Part shown: positions 1 to 9,251 of the stretch, in pieces
Layout: each line of letters begins with the position of its first letter
Position numbering within the stretch: position 1 is the stretch's first letter
Position numbers and translations under genes: made by a program
Notes under the pieces: generated by a model
Seen by the model: the letters and a program-made list of their open reading frames with translations, nothing else
The model's database searches: none
Told to the model about the DNA's origin: nothing
NCBI GenBank assembly: GCA_963735495.1
Contig: CAVTLG010000002.1
Location: 1,612,001-1,676,000 of the forward strand
DNA: 64,000 nucleotides
Direction: 5' to 3'
Origin: CAVTLG01 sp963735495
Lineage (GTDB): Bacteria; Chloroflexota; Ktedonobacteria; Ktedonobacterales; Ktedonobacteraceae

Positions 1-263
1 TTGGCCTGGCTTGGCGCAGTGGTTACTACCGCGTTACTAGGGCAACCGTGCGTCGTACCATACCCGGTTTTGCTCCCTTGTGTCGCGATAGGCGGAATGG
101 CACCTTGTGTCGTGTGCGTGGGCGTCGAAGCTGTACTGCCGCTGCCGCTAGAACCAGTTCCTGTTGTTGCGCCACAGCCCGCCAGCACAAAGGTGAGCGC
201 GATGGTCAGGAAAACGAAAGAGAAGAGCGTATGTTTTTGCAATGTATCCACTGAACGCATCAT
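1..263 (-). CDS. Secreted lipoprotein, N-terminal part (gene continues off the window)
   Basis: Minus-strand reading frame that starts at 263 and runs off the left edge, so only the first ~87 residues are visible. It opens with Met-Met-Arg, has a hydrophobic stretch at residues 13-27 and then the lipobox Leu-Ala-Gly-Cys with Cys30 as the expected lipidated residue. A Gly/Ser/Thr-rich linker follows, as is usual for lipoproteins tethered outside the membrane. AAGGAG lies 5 bases before the first ATG, with a second ATG directly after it. The functional domain is outside the window, so no role can be given. The plus-strand frame over the same bases has no signal of its own. Confidence 0.75.
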   Translation of the reverse strand, partial: MMRSVDTLQKHTLFSFVFLTIALTFVLAGCGATTGTGSSGSGSTASTPTHTTQGAIPPIATQGSKTGYGTTHGCPSNAVVTTAPSQA

Positions 264-447
264 GCGGACTCCTTTTTTACTAATTTCGCTAAATATTGCC
301 GTTCATTATCAAGACGTTCACGTGTCCAGAAAAGTTCCCGGTCTCCATAGAAGGATCTTGGTGATACTGCGACAGGGATATACTCCTATAGCAAGCAAGG
401 CAAAGCTCTGCTAGATATACGCTCTCATTTTCATTGTGCCAGCCGTC

Positions 448-627
448 GTAACTATTCAGGTGCCGTGGAGGCTCGCGTAGGGGCCGAGCCAAGACCTTTT
501 TTGGTGGCCGATCTGCGGCGTGGGACGAAGAAAAAAAGGTCTTGGCGTCCCTGGCGGCGGCCCGCCCAGGTTTCAGCACATCCTGGACAACCGCAAGGGA
601 TTGTCCCTACGCGACCTGAATAGTTAC
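448..627. mobile_element. 180-bp MITE with perfect TIRs and 8-bp target duplication
   Basis: The left end is GTAACTATTCAGG (448-460) and the right end is its exact reverse complement (615-627). Immediately outside, CAGCCGTC occurs on both sides (440-447 and 628-635), a perfect 8-bp target-site duplication. Inside are two palindromic modules, AAGACCTTTTTT...AAAGGTCTT and GGACAACCGC...GGATTGTCC. It carries no coding sequence, so it must depend on a transposase elsewhere. The inner modules recur at 5117-5315 and in degraded form near 9700-9735. The flanks at 264-439 and 636-843 show no gene. Confidence 0.8.
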
Positions 628-843
628 CAGCCGTCAAGGAAAGGCAAAAGTTCCTACTATACTTGATAAAGCTTGCTAAGGCTGTACCAAATGGGTAGAT
701 TAGTAATATAATGCCTGAATAAGAAGTGATTTCGCTGTTGTAGAGAAGTGTGTGCGACAGGCGATGGGAAGGTAGCTGTGGCAAGAAACGCTACACTGGC
801 GATTTTGTAGTGTTCCTGAATAGCTATAGGGAAAATTTTAACT

Positions 844-1986
844 ATGCAATCTTTCCTCCAAAAAGCCGGTGTTTTCTTTGTGCTGATATGCATCGTCGGA
901 GCCAGCGCGGGCCTCGTGTATGTGTTGTTTTCGCGGAGCAATACCCAGCCACAAGCATCTGACGTGAAACTACCACCTGGAGCGGCAGCGACCCGGGCAG
1001 CTACCGCGAAAACGTGCGGTGCGGCACAGCGGAATTTCCAGATGGGTGTTGTTTTTCCACAATGGAGCACGGCAGCGTATGGTGACAGTGATAGCGAGTG
1101 GCGTACGGAACTGCCGCAGATGCGCGAGCAGACCGCTGCTTGTTGGGTAGAGATGCCCGTGCTTTTCTATCAGGCTTCTCTTACGTCCACGGTGATAACG
1201 ACGCAAACAAGCGCCCCTACCATTGCGGCGTTTACCTCCGGGATTCAATATGCGCACGCGTTGGGATTGCATGTCTTTGTGACCGTACTCTTAGACTCGC
1301 GTGGCGCTCAATCGTGGTCGGGAGATATTAAGTTCTCAACATATGCGCAGGAGCAGGCCTGGTTTACCAGTTATTGGCAGGCGCTCAAGCCCTATGCGCA
1401 AGCCGCGGCCCAGGGGGGTGTAGAGCAATTTGCCCTGGGTACGGAAGAGGAGTGGTTGCAAAAGAATGCGCCGGATACGCTATGGGATGGCTTGATTGCA
1501 AATATACATAGTGTCTATGCTGGTGCATTGACCTATGATGTGAATTGGTCGGATGTGCAGTCTCAACCGCGTGCCTGGATGCGCAATGCTGACCTGAAGA
1601 TGATCGGTGTCTCTACCTATTTTCCTCTCATCTCTACTCCTGCATATATAGATCCACAGGCGATCTCTAGTCTTTGGGTAACGGAGGTCAAGAGCAAGAT
1701 AGATGCCTTTGCCGCCGCACTGGGTGAACCAGTTTTCCTCTCAGAAATTGGCTATCGCAACGATGCTTATGCTCTGTACAATCCCTGGATATCCACCAAT
1801 TTAGGGCCGGAAAATCCAACTGAGCAAGCCGCAGCCTGCACTGCGGCGCTGGCAAGTATTGCTTCCGACCCGCATATCCTGGGTAGCTTTTTCTGGGGGT
1901 GGAACGAAGTTGGGGCGTTCAAGTTGAGTGGCTCAGCCGCGCAAGCGATCCATACTTACTATACTTCTTTACAGGCTCACGCTTAG
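844..1986 (+). CDS. Membrane-anchored glycoside-hydrolase-like TIM-barrel protein
   Basis: 380 residues. A hydrophobic segment at residues 9-29 acts as an uncleaved anchor or signal, followed by a Pro/Ala linker to about residue 60. The rest resembles an extracellular TIM-barrel glycosidase of the GH113/cellulase superfamily type. Two acidic motifs sit where such enzymes carry their acid/base and nucleophile: Gly-Thr-Glu at 199-201 followed by Glu-Glu-Trp, and Leu-Ser-Glu-Ile-Gly-Tyr with Glu301. Aromatic-rich strands (FFWGWNE near 350) would suit sugar binding. The gene stands alone. The catalytic assignment is by motif only; the substrate (a mannan or other beta-glycan) is unknown. Confidence 0.65.
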   Translation: MQSFLQKAGVFFVLICIVGASAGLVYVLFSRSNTQPQASDVKLPPGAAATRAATAKTCGAAQRNFQMGVVFPQWSTAAYGDSDSEWRTELPQMREQTAACWVEMPVLFYQASLTSTVITTQTSAPTIAAFTSGIQYAHALGLHVFVTVLLDSRGAQSWSGDIKFSTYAQEQAWFTSYWQALKPYAQAAAQGGVEQFALGTEEEWLQKNAPDTLWDGLIANIHSVYAGALTYDVNWSDVQSQPRAWMRNADLKMIGVSTYFPLISTPAYIDPQAISSLWVTEVKSKIDAFAAALGEPVFLSEIGYRNDAYALYNPWISTNLGPENPTEQAAACTAALASIASDPHILGSFFWGWNEVGAFKLSGSAAQAIHTYYTSLQAHA

Positions 1987-2059
1987 GAAAATCTGTGTGG
2001 AGTGGGATGCAGAAGGGGCACGGTAGACCCCTTCTGCTCGATGTGCCTGTTATGAAGCA

Positions 2060-3061
2060 TCAGGCAATAATCGCAGTTACATAATTCTGCGTCTCGGCTG
2101 ACAGATACGATAGCCAGTTCGCGCCACCCTCATTGATGGCGCCCTGGACAGCGCCAGAGCCAGCGTTATAGGCCGCCGCAGCTTCAGCGTAGCTGCCTCC
2201 GAACTGGGCTGACAGTCTTGCCATATATTGGGCTGCGCCCTGAAGAGCCTGTGTGGGATTGAAAGGATCAATCCCCAGGCCAGCAGCCGTAGCGGGCTCG
2301 AACTGAGCGATCCCTTCTGCGCCAGCCGGCGATTCTGCGTAAGGGTTGAAGCCGCTCTCCAGATTGATCTGTCGCACGAAATCATCTGGCGAAATACCTG
2401 CGGCAATAGCATCTTCGCGGGCAATCTCAATATATTGGCTTTTAGGCAACGTCATCGCAGCAGTATCGACCAGTGAAGTGGTGGAGGTAGTAACTGCCGT
2501 TGGCGTTGGCTGTACATATCCCACAGCTGCAGCGAGTCCCCAGTTCTGTTGTTGCGCCACGACCCAATTCACGGCTCCGTCGACGAGCGAGTTGCCGCTC
2601 TGCTCGGCGTGCAAGGGCGTGAACGAGAACAGGGTATAGGCTAAGATGCCCATCATGGCACTGAGCACGAGCACGAGTCGCAGGTGCGGATGCAGACGCT
2701 TTCCAGGCGTCATAAGCTCGTCAGTATTCAGCGTACGTGGTAAACGATTCCTTGCACCAGGAATAACCACTGGTGTCCTGACTTCGTCTGATTGTATTGT
2801 CGCTTGTAAAGCAGAAATAAGTGACTGCGTCGTAGGAATATCATGTAATGGACCAGATAGTATATCTTGCTCCGTTAGTACAGGCTGCAAAGGGTCAGTG
2901 CTCTTCGTCAAAGAAACCATCGCAAATGGATCGAGTTGTATTTCATCGACAGATTGCAGCGAAACGGGGGGGGGGATCATTTGCGCGCTGTCAAAATAAG
3001 GCTCTTCTGTTGAGTTAGCTTCGTTGCTTCCCCAGGCCCGAAGAGAGTGAAAATTTTGCAT
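2060..3061 (-). CDS. Lytic transglycosylase (SLT domain), membrane anchored
   Basis: 333 residues. A Pro-rich cytoplasmic N-terminus, one transmembrane helix at about 127-149, a linker, then a C-terminal SLT/goose-lysozyme-type domain from about 208. The catalytic Glu is E235 in NLESGFNPY, followed by AGAEGIAQF and AAYNAGSGAV, all standard SLT motifs. It would cut peptidoglycan glycan strands to make anhydro-muropeptides. An AGAGGT site precedes the ATG at 3061. The coding strand has a run of ten C near codon 30 (2966-2975), encoding Ile-Pro-Pro-Pro upstream of the membrane helix; a slip there would abolish the protein. The gene faces the preceding gene tail to tail. Confidence 0.85.
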   Translation of the reverse strand: MQNFHSLRAWGSNEANSTEEPYFDSAQMIPPPVSLQSVDEIQLDPFAMVSLTKSTDPLQPVLTEQDILSGPLHDIPTTQSLISALQATIQSDEVRTPVVIPGARNRLPRTLNTDELMTPGKRLHPHLRLVLVLSAMMGILAYTLFSFTPLHAEQSGNSLVDGAVNWVVAQQQNWGLAAAVGYVQPTPTAVTTSTTSLVDTAAMTLPKSQYIEIAREDAIAAGISPDDFVRQINLESGFNPYAESPAGAEGIAQFEPATAAGLGIDPFNPTQALQGAAQYMARLSAQFGGSYAEAAAAYNAGSGAVQGAINEGGANWLSYLSAETQNYVTAIIA

Positions 3062-3302
3062 TGATCTACCTCTTGCCAGGTTACGTTTTACTATAGTATT
3101 TCCTTACTATGTTGAGTCTAACCAAATAAACAGAGGTTCGTCAATTTGTTGAGCAAAAGGGGGGTGAAAAGTAATGTGTGTTCGATGCTCTCCACCTTTT
3201 TTTTGATGTCAGCGTGCATAAAATAGTATCAGCACAGCCATAGCTAACAGGCTTGCTAGTGGTATATCAGCAAGCCTGTCATAGGGAGAAACTGAGATAT
3301 AT

Positions 3303-3953
3303 TTATGAGAGAGAGGCTTCTTCAGCCGGCACTGACTGGCTCTCAATCCAGTTTTGCAGGGCTTCCCCACTCTCAAAGGAGACAATCAAGGCGTAACGAG
3401 GTTTGTTACCAGGATGCCAGGCTGCATGCCATAGGCGCTGTGAGTCAACGATGAGCTGGCGATTGCGTGGCATAGAGATACGTGACTCTGTAGATGGATC
3501 ATCCTTATCTTCGCGCAAGATCATGTACGAATCTGCATCGTCGGTCAATTGCAACCAGGCACGGACAACCCAGCCCTCACCCTCGGGATTGAGTCGGTTA
3601 TTGTCGTCCAGGTGGAGGTTGTGAATGCCCTCTGCCTCAGTATTGGGGTTGAGCTTGATGATACGTACACGACCGTAGCGCGCACCAACCTGCTCGGTCC
3701 ATTTCACTAATGTGGGACACTGACTGGCATTCGCCGTCCAGATGCCATCTTTATCCGGCTTGCCATGCGCCCAGAAGCCGCCGCACTCCATCTCGCCATA
3801 TGCCGATGCAATGGGCGCGAAATTGGTGTCGCCGCCGCTCTTCCAATCCACATATTCCAGGTTAGCCCACTCGCTCTCGGGTACGGCTGGACCTGTATAG
3901 TCGCGTAAGACGGCAAACCCTTTCTCTTTCAATACATCGAGTTTCTTGTGCAT
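3303..3953 (-). CDS. Putative 2-oxoglutarate/Fe(II) oxygenase-fold protein
   Basis: 216 residues, soluble, single gene. The middle holds a His-Leu-Asp-Asp motif (HNLHLDDNN) and, about 65 residues later, RLWHAAWH, the spacing of the HxD...H iron triad of double-stranded beta-helix oxygenases of the aspartyl/asparaginyl hydroxylase type. A conserved-looking RYALIVSFESG strand follows, carrying an Arg that could hold 2-oxoglutarate. The family assignment rests on motif layout, not on close likeness to a named enzyme, and the substrate cannot be guessed. The start ATG at 3953 has only a weak purine-rich site upstream (AGAAGGAG further out). Confidence 0.5.
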   Translation of the reverse strand: MHKKLDVLKEKGFAVLRDYTGPAVPESEWANLEYVDWKSGGDTNFAPIASAYGEMECGGFWAHGKPDKDGIWTANASQCPTLVKWTEQVGARYGRVRIIKLNPNTEAEGIHNLHLDDNNRLNPEGEGWVVRAWLQLTDDADSYMILREDKDDPSTESRISMPRNRQLIVDSQRLWHAAWHPGNKPRYALIVSFESGEALQNWIESQSVPAEEASLS

Positions 3954-4376
3954 GCATGTACTCCTTCTGTGAAAATAACAATTCGTGCTACCAGTGCGGA
4001 ATAGTGATATATGTCTATATGCCTATAATCTTCCATGGGGGAAGAACTGGTAAAAGCCACGTGGCTTCCATTATTGAGTGCTCAGCAATCACTTTTTGGT
4101 GAGAAGAGCACGCTATTGAATACTCTATAGCGTCGCATACGTGTTGCGACTAGCCTGCCTGTTATAACGTCTGTAAATGTAAAGATTGGGTCTACTTTCT
4201 ACAAAAGTACCTCCCTATATACAGGCTTGCAACATATCATATCATAGCTATAGTAAGCATTGCTCGGCTTGCTTGCTTGATGAACTGAATGGGTAACGGA
4301 TAGATAGCCAATTTGGGTAGCAGGAAGAGCGCTTATACCCGAGTTTGTTTTAATAAAGAAATAATAGTGAGAATTT
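3954..4376. other. Intergenic region, nothing recognised
   Basis: 423 bases between divergent genes. It should hold promoters for both, but no convincing -35/-10 pair, structured RNA or repeat is seen. Confidence 0.5.
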
Positions 4377-5084
4377 ATGCTTGAAATGAAGAAAGGGCAT
4401 AATGTGAGTGCAGATAATGAACGGCGTACTTTCAAGCGCCTGGATTTCTCGGGTGTACTGCCCGGTGGGCTTTTACAGAGTGTTGTGATCAACATGGTAT
4501 TTCCTTATATGTTGTATCCATTGATTGCGGCACGCGTTCCTGACGCATTCGAGGCTTTACTTGTAGTTGCGCTCTTTCCACTCTTTGGCATCGTCTATGC
4601 GCTGTATCAGAAACGTAGCCTGGACTTAATCGGCGTGGGGGCGCTGATCGTTATTGCTTTCACGCTGCTCAATACTTTTATAACTGGTGATCCGAAAGAA
4701 CTTCTGTTGCACGTTGCGCTGCCAATTGGGCTGCTTGGATGTGGCATTTTGCTCTCGTTCTGCCTGCCAAGGCCCCTGCTGTTTTATGTTGATCGCTACT
4801 TTTGCACCCAGAATGATGGCGCAAAGTTTGCGGCGTTTGACGATGATTGGCAGTATAACAAGGCGTATCGCTTGATGATTACGGTGATGAATCTGGTCTG
4901 GGGGATTGCTCTGCTGATCGTCGCGCTGATCTTGTTAACGCTCTTTTTCGCGCTGTCCGCAGCATGGTTTCTTGGCATCGCGCTGTATGTGCCATATGCG
5001 CTCTATGGGCTAGCTATCATACTGGGCGTGTGGACCGTGCAATACCGGAGTAACTGCGTGAAGCGCTGGGATCAAGCCGAATAA
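4377..5084 (+). CDS. VC0807-family multi-pass membrane protein
   Basis: 235 residues with about six hydrophobic helices: two near 40-75, one near 83-102, one near 109-130, and two near 165-225. The order of helices and the motifs GGLLQS, FPLFG and LDLIG near the second and third helices, with a cytoplasmic DRYF segment, match the VC0807-like integral membrane family, whose function is unknown. The ATG at 4377 has a poor ribosome site; GTG at codon 10 (4404) has AAAGGG 6 bases upstream and is a credible alternative start. Nothing nearby hints at a partner. Confidence 0.75.
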   Translation: MLEMKKGHNVSADNERRTFKRLDFSGVLPGGLLQSVVINMVFPYMLYPLIAARVPDAFEALLVVALFPLFGIVYALYQKRSLDLIGVGALIVIAFTLLNTFITGDPKELLLHVALPIGLLGCGILLSFCLPRPLLFYVDRYFCTQNDGAKFAAFDDDWQYNKAYRLMITVMNLVWGIALLIVALILLTLFFALSAAWFLGIALYVPYALYGLAIILGVWTVQYRSNCVKRWDQAE

Positions 5085-5116
5085 TGGGCTTTGCAAGTCA
5101 ATTGGGCATAATGAGC

Positions 5117-5315
5117 CTGACCCGGACAACCGCAAGGGATTGTCCCTACGCGATGACATACCCTAACGAGGCTCGCGTAGGGGCCGAGCGAAGACCTTTT
5201 TGGTAGCCAGTCTGCTCCCTTGGGCGAAGAAAAAAGGTCTTTGCGTCCCTTGCGGCGGCCCGTCTCTGGTGGAAGCTCAACCCGGACAACCGCAAGGGAT
5301 TGTCCCTACGCGTCG
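5117..5315. repeat. Composite palindromic repeat, second copy of the MITE modules
   Basis: Module X (GGACAACCGCAAGGGATTGT followed by CCCTACGCG) occurs at about 5125-5152 and again at 5283-5313. Between them is module Y, with AAGACCTTTTT paired to AAAAAGGTCTT. The same X and Y modules make up the inside of the 448-627 element, but no terminal inverted repeats or target duplication are seen here, so it is a rearranged or older copy. It lies between a gene end and a kinase gene end, a normal place for extragenic palindromes. A degraded X module is at about 9700-9735. Confidence 0.75.
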
Positions 5316-5323
5316 ACCCGAGC

Positions 5324-6490
5324 TTAGTGAGCTTCTGCCGGGTGGAGGTCAGGTGCATAGGTTGTAGCGCGCGGGAGGGTGAAGCGAAAGCGGCTACCTT
5401 GCCCAGGGGTACCCGTGCTCTCGACCCAGATATTTCCACCCATACCCTCGACAAATTGTCTGCTGAGGTAGAGGCCAAGGCCGCTTCCACGTATGTGTCC
5501 TGTAACGTCACGCTCAAGGCGCGAGAATTTTTGAAAAAGTAAGGGGATGTTGCTGGGCGCAATGCCAGGGCCTGCATCCTGAACGCTGATACAAATGTAT
5601 TCTTGCTCCTCTTCAATGACGGGTTGTGCACTCACGATAACAGGCGTCTGGACAGGCGAATATTTGAAGGCATTGGAGAGTAAATTGCGCAGAACCTGGC
5701 GCAGTTGCTGTTGATCAGCCCAGACGGTTGTCTCTGGAGGAATGTCAAGCGAGAGTGGGTGCGCCTGCGATGCTGCGTACTCGGACATCTCTTGCATGAT
5801 GGTGGCAACATTTAGCTCCTCTTTTTTGAGTAATTGCATGCTGTCTTCCAGTTGAGTGGCGTCCAGAACATTACTGATCAGGAGTTGCAACTCTTCGCAG
5901 CCTTGCAGAGCGGAGCTGATAAACGTCGTGCGCGTCTCTTGGTCCAGGTGCCCATGATGTTCGCTGAGGAGTTCAATGTAGCCTTTGATCTCAGTCAATG
6001 GTGTACGCAATTCATGGCTGACATTGAGCAGAAACTGGTCTTTGAGCGCGTTCAGGTGGCGCTGCGTATCATAGGCACGCGCTATTTGCGTGGCGGCCAT
6101 TTGCGATTGCCGCTGCGCACTATCTGCAACTTCCACGGCATGACGTAATATGCTCACAAAACTGACACTCACAATGAAGGCGAATGTACTGCTCAGAAAG
6201 TAGAGCATAACGCCCCCGGACCAGAGCAACGTGCCTTCAAGCGCACTATTAATGATAACCAGGCAGAGGATCGTACAGATGCAGCAGATGAAAGCTATGC
6301 GTGGCTTAAATAACCAGGCGGCCATACTGATGGAGAGCACAAAGATGGGGGTGCCTCCCGTGATGTGCTTGTAGATGACGACGGGGCTAAAGATAGCCAG
6401 GCAGAACAGAAAACTGAGCAAAAAGACGGCTAAACGTGTTCGTAGAGATAGGTCGCGCAGGGAACGCAAAGACGTAAAAATTGTCTGCAT
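5324..6490 (-). CDS. Membrane sensor histidine kinase
   Basis: 388 residues. Four hydrophobic helices in the first ~115 residues with almost no outside loops suggest sensing at or in the membrane. A coiled linker leads to the HisKA domain with phospho-acceptor His159 in NVSHELRTP. The ATPase domain follows: N box with Asn272 (RNLLSNAFKYSP), D304 in the DAGPGIA G1 box, F box FQKFSRLE, and G2 box GSGLGLYLS at 335-343. All catalytic elements are intact. No response regulator is adjacent, so it is an orphan kinase; the regulator at 22,499 is far away. The signal is unknown. Confidence 0.9.
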   Translation of the reverse strand: MQTIFTSLRSLRDLSLRTRLAVFLLSFLFCLAIFSPVVIYKHITGGTPIFVLSISMAAWLFKPRIAFICCICTILCLVIINSALEGTLLWSGGVMLYFLSSTFAFIVSVSFVSILRHAVEVADSAQRQSQMAATQIARAYDTQRHLNALKDQFLLNVSHELRTPLTEIKGYIELLSEHHGHLDQETRTTFISSALQGCEELQLLISNVLDATQLEDSMQLLKKEELNVATIMQEMSEYAASQAHPLSLDIPPETTVWADQQQLRQVLRNLLSNAFKYSPVQTPVIVSAQPVIEEEQEYICISVQDAGPGIAPSNIPLLFQKFSRLERDVTGHIRGSGLGLYLSRQFVEGMGGNIWVESTGTPGQGSRFRFTLPRATTYAPDLHPAEAH

Positions 6491-6874
6491 AGCGTGATTT
6501 CCTGACTCTCGTGTAGCATAAAGGCATCAAATATAGTCTTATGTCTCAATGTCTCATTCTCCTGGTGCATGCTGTCTATGCATCTACGCTAGCGCCGCTG
6601 TAAATACCAGGAAAATATGCTTGTCTATACTTGTACCATATAAGGACTCATGTTCGCAAGACCCCATCCGTTTGGGTTAGTACTGTGTAGGACAGGCTTT
6701 TGTAGTTGTGCTTGTCTAAAAGAAAGAACGCGTTTCCACGAGAAATTATTAAATGAGATAGGGTTCCCCCTCAAGGACGGAGAACCTGTCTATACTGCTT
6801 CTATACGAGAGTTGTCGCAGTTGGTATACTGTAAGGTATCATCAAACTGACAGAGAGGTGCGAGAAGACAGTGC
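6491..6874. other. Intergenic region, nothing firm
   Basis: 384 bases between divergent genes. A 66-codon open frame at 6650-6850 lacks a ribosome site and a plausible protein composition and is not called. Promoters for both flanking genes should lie here. Confidence 0.4.
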
Positions 6875-7171
6875 ATGAGTAAGAGCCACGACTTTTCACG
6901 CGAGGAGCTTTTTGCCGCGATGCACGAGGCGGAAGAGCTTGCCGCCCATATTGATACGCTGGATGAGGGAAGAGAGCAGATGCGCCTGATCTATCGCTGG
7001 GCCGAGGCGGCGGATGGTGTTGCGAAGTTGATGGTACAGGCTGAAGAACAGCTATCCGCGCAAGAGCTGGCGCATCTGCAACGCGCCGTAAACGAGCATG
7101 ATGAGCTGCGCTGGAGTAGCTATCGTAGAAACATACGTTGGATGAATAAGCCCGGCGGGGCAGATGCGTAA
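6875..7171 (+). CDS. Small charged helical protein, function unknown
   Basis: 98 residues, rich in Glu, Ala and Leu and probably all alpha-helical, with heptad-like spacing from about residue 8 to 80 and a basic C-terminus. No known motif is seen. A GAGAGGTG site lies upstream of the ATG. Its codon use and composition look like those of real host genes. It converges on the zinc-ribbon gene. Confidence 0.6.
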   Translation: MSKSHDFSREELFAAMHEAEELAAHIDTLDEGREQMRLIYRWAEAADGVAKLMVQAEEQLSAQELAHLQRAVNEHDELRWSSYRRNIRWMNKPGGADA

Positions 7172-7261
7172 TCAACGGCATCTGCCCGCTTGTTCTCTGT
7201 TATGGCGCAAATATTGCTGTCGTCCCCGGTTGCCAATAAGCGTATCATTGGATGTTGAACT

Positions 7262-7693
7262 TTAGTGCTGTGCCCTCCACTGCGCCTGGGCCTGCTGCAA
7301 GCCCAATAATTGCTGTTCCAGACCCATAATTTCTTGCTGTAGATGCTGTTTTTGCTGCTGAGGACCCCATAAACGGAAATCCTCAATCATCTTATATCCA
7401 TGCCTGAGCAGACCTTCGGGCACAAATGCTGCAGTCTCATAGTATTGTGAACGTTTACTGGACATACCTGTATTAACTTGTTTTAGGTACAACTTCAACT
7501 GTCTAATTTGCAGTTTGAGCTGCGTAATCTGCTCTTTATAGGGGTCCTGAGCAGTGCTACGCTCGCGTACAGGTCTGGCAGTGGCATAAGCAGGGTCCCT
7601 GGTAACGTCGCCTGGTGCCTGTAAGGCTGCTCCACAGGCTTCACAAAATTGTGCGCCATCCTGGATGCGATGACCACACGTGGCACAATACAT
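7262..7693 (-). CDS. Zinc-ribbon protein with C-terminal coiled coil
   Basis: 143 residues when started at the ATG at 7693, which has GAGGAGG 8 bases upstream; the longer frame to 7777 lacks such a site. Residues 3-6 (CATC) and 21-24 (CEAC) form a four-cysteine zinc ribbon of the zinc_ribbon_2 kind. Two Gln/Leu-rich coiled-coil stretches follow (about 55-75 and 108-140). This layout is common for small bacterial scaffold or adaptor proteins, but no specific function can be named. It has no operon partner. Confidence 0.75.
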   Translation of the reverse strand: MYCATCGHRIQDGAQFCEACGAALQAPGDVTRDPAYATARPVRERSTAQDPYKEQITQLKLQIRQLKLYLKQVNTGMSSKRSQYYETAAFVPEGLLRHGYKMIEDFRLWGPQQQKQHLQQEIMGLEQQLLGLQQAQAQWRAQH

Positions 7694-7974
7694 CGAATAA
7701 TCCTCCTCGAAAAAAAGTTGCAGGTACCGTTGAGTAGCAATCAGCTTGATTGTCTCGTCCTGATTGTCCTGGCGCACGAGGCAATCATCCTGGCATCTAT
7801 ATTACGTTTCATGCTCAACAAAAGATCCGCATAATTCTCCAGAATAGAAGCAAGATTGGGATGTTCAGGTCCAAGGACTTGCTCGGTTATCGCTAGTGCT
7901 CGTAGGAGAATGTCGTTCTTCGATATATTGGCGCTTTTGTCTCAAATAAATTGCCCATAATTGGCTTGAAAAGC

Positions 7975-8853
7975 CTATTTCACCTGGGGCAACCAGCTTA
8001 CGATAGCCTGTCCAATCTCATCAGGGGAGTCCTCCTGGGGAGTATGGTGCCCGCGCACGCTCACCTCGCGCAGCAGGGGCCAGGTGCGGTAGCGCTCATA
8101 CTGCTTCGGCGATTTCGTACCTGGAGTGGCCTGAATGCATAATTTGGGAACGGAGCTTTGGGAAAGCCAGTTTCCAAAGGTGGTGACGATCTCGGTGACA
8201 TCGGCTGGATCTCCACCAATCGGTAACTGGCGTGGCCAGGAGAGCGTGGGACGGCGCGCTTCGCCCGGTTCAGCAAATGGACGGCGATATTCGTTCATCT
8301 CTTCGTCCGTCAATGTGCGTAGAACCGTTTTTGGCAGGTTGAACTCAATGAAGGAGTTCTCTTCCAGCACCATTCGCTCGCCAACTGGAGTGCGTAGTGC
8401 CTGAAAACGTGAGCGTGCTGCTTCTGGCGTTTCGCTCCACTCTGATGTCTCGGCAACCGCTTCCATAAAGGCGATGCCACGCACCGCATTAGGGTGACGA
8501 CGAGCCCAATCAAAGGCCAGGGCTGCTCCCCAGTCATGTCCAACCAGGATGGCACGGGCACTGATATCCAGCGCGTCGAGCAGCGTGTCGAAATAGCGGC
8601 GGTGCTCGACGAAGGTGTAGGAGCCGGGGCCGCTCTTTGGCAGCTTCTGCGAATCGCCCATGCCGATGAGATCGGGGGCAATTATGCGGCCAAAATCCTG
8701 CACATAGGGCAGAATATTGCGCCAGACGTAGGAAGAGGTAGGATTGCCGTGCAGGAAGACCATCGGGTCACCCTGACCTTCGTCTACATACGCCATCTCT
8801 AATCCCAGAATAGATTTCCGCTTTTTTTGATAGGGAAATGCTGCGCTTATCAT
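7975..8853 (-). CDS. dhaA: Haloalkane dehalogenase (alpha/beta hydrolase)
   Basis: 292 residues, the usual length for the family. It would hydrolyse carbon-halogen bonds of haloalkanes to alcohol plus halide. All family hallmarks line up: HGNPTSSYVWR with halide-binding Asn37, nucleophile Asp107 in GHDWG with halide-stabilising Trp108, catalytic acid Glu131 in FMEAV, and base His270 in GHHTPQED. The helical cap lies between 135 and 215. The Asn/Trp halide pair together with the Asp nucleophile separates it from ordinary epoxide hydrolases and esterases. It stands alone, with no dehalogenation pathway nearby, so its natural substrate is open. Confidence 0.85.
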   Translation of the reverse strand: MISAAFPYQKKRKSILGLEMAYVDEGQGDPMVFLHGNPTSSYVWRNILPYVQDFGRIIAPDLIGMGDSQKLPKSGPGSYTFVEHRRYFDTLLDALDISARAILVGHDWGAALAFDWARRHPNAVRGIAFMEAVAETSEWSETPEAARSRFQALRTPVGERMVLEENSFIEFNLPKTVLRTLTDEEMNEYRRPFAEPGEARRPTLSWPRQLPIGGDPADVTEIVTTFGNWLSQSSVPKLCIQATPGTKSPKQYERYRTWPLLREVSVRGHHTPQEDSPDEIGQAIVSWLPQVK

Positions 8854-9251
8854 AAAATCCTCTGTTTCTTTCTAAAAGCCGCGCACGATCAGACTGGAGA
8901 CATGGAGCAATGTTGTCAGTCTCTCTTTTCTGCGCGAAGAGTGATGATGGGAAGGTGCATCTGCGCTTCTCCGATGGCTTCCTCGTTTGTTCTTCGGCTC
9001 AAGAATAGCATCTCTCTGTTGGGAATGGGTTGTCCTTTCTGCCAGAAATGTCCTGTCCTTTTGGACAGAAAAGCGACCAGTTTCAGGCATTAGAGCCTTT
9101 GAGTAGGGCCTTAGAGCAAATCAAGCGCGCTGATAGCGCACGGCAGAACAACTTCTGCCGTAGTATAGCAAACGAGCAATTGTAGGCATAATCCTGCTTA
9201 GTTGCATAAAAGCGCTAAATACAGATTATTAATATTCTTTAATTTTGCAGA
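8854..9251. other. Intergenic region with a small hairpin
   Basis: 398 bases upstream of the dehalogenase. The only structure seen is CTGTCC-TTTT-GGACAG near 9054-9069. No gene is called. Confidence 0.4.

Noticed and set aside
1..414. 137-codon plus-strand frame at the left edge
   Set aside because: The minus strand encodes a lipoprotein with a good start site and lipobox over the same bases.
6650..6850. 66-codon plus-strand frame
   Set aside because: No ribosome site and an implausible Cys-rich start; it covers a promoter region.
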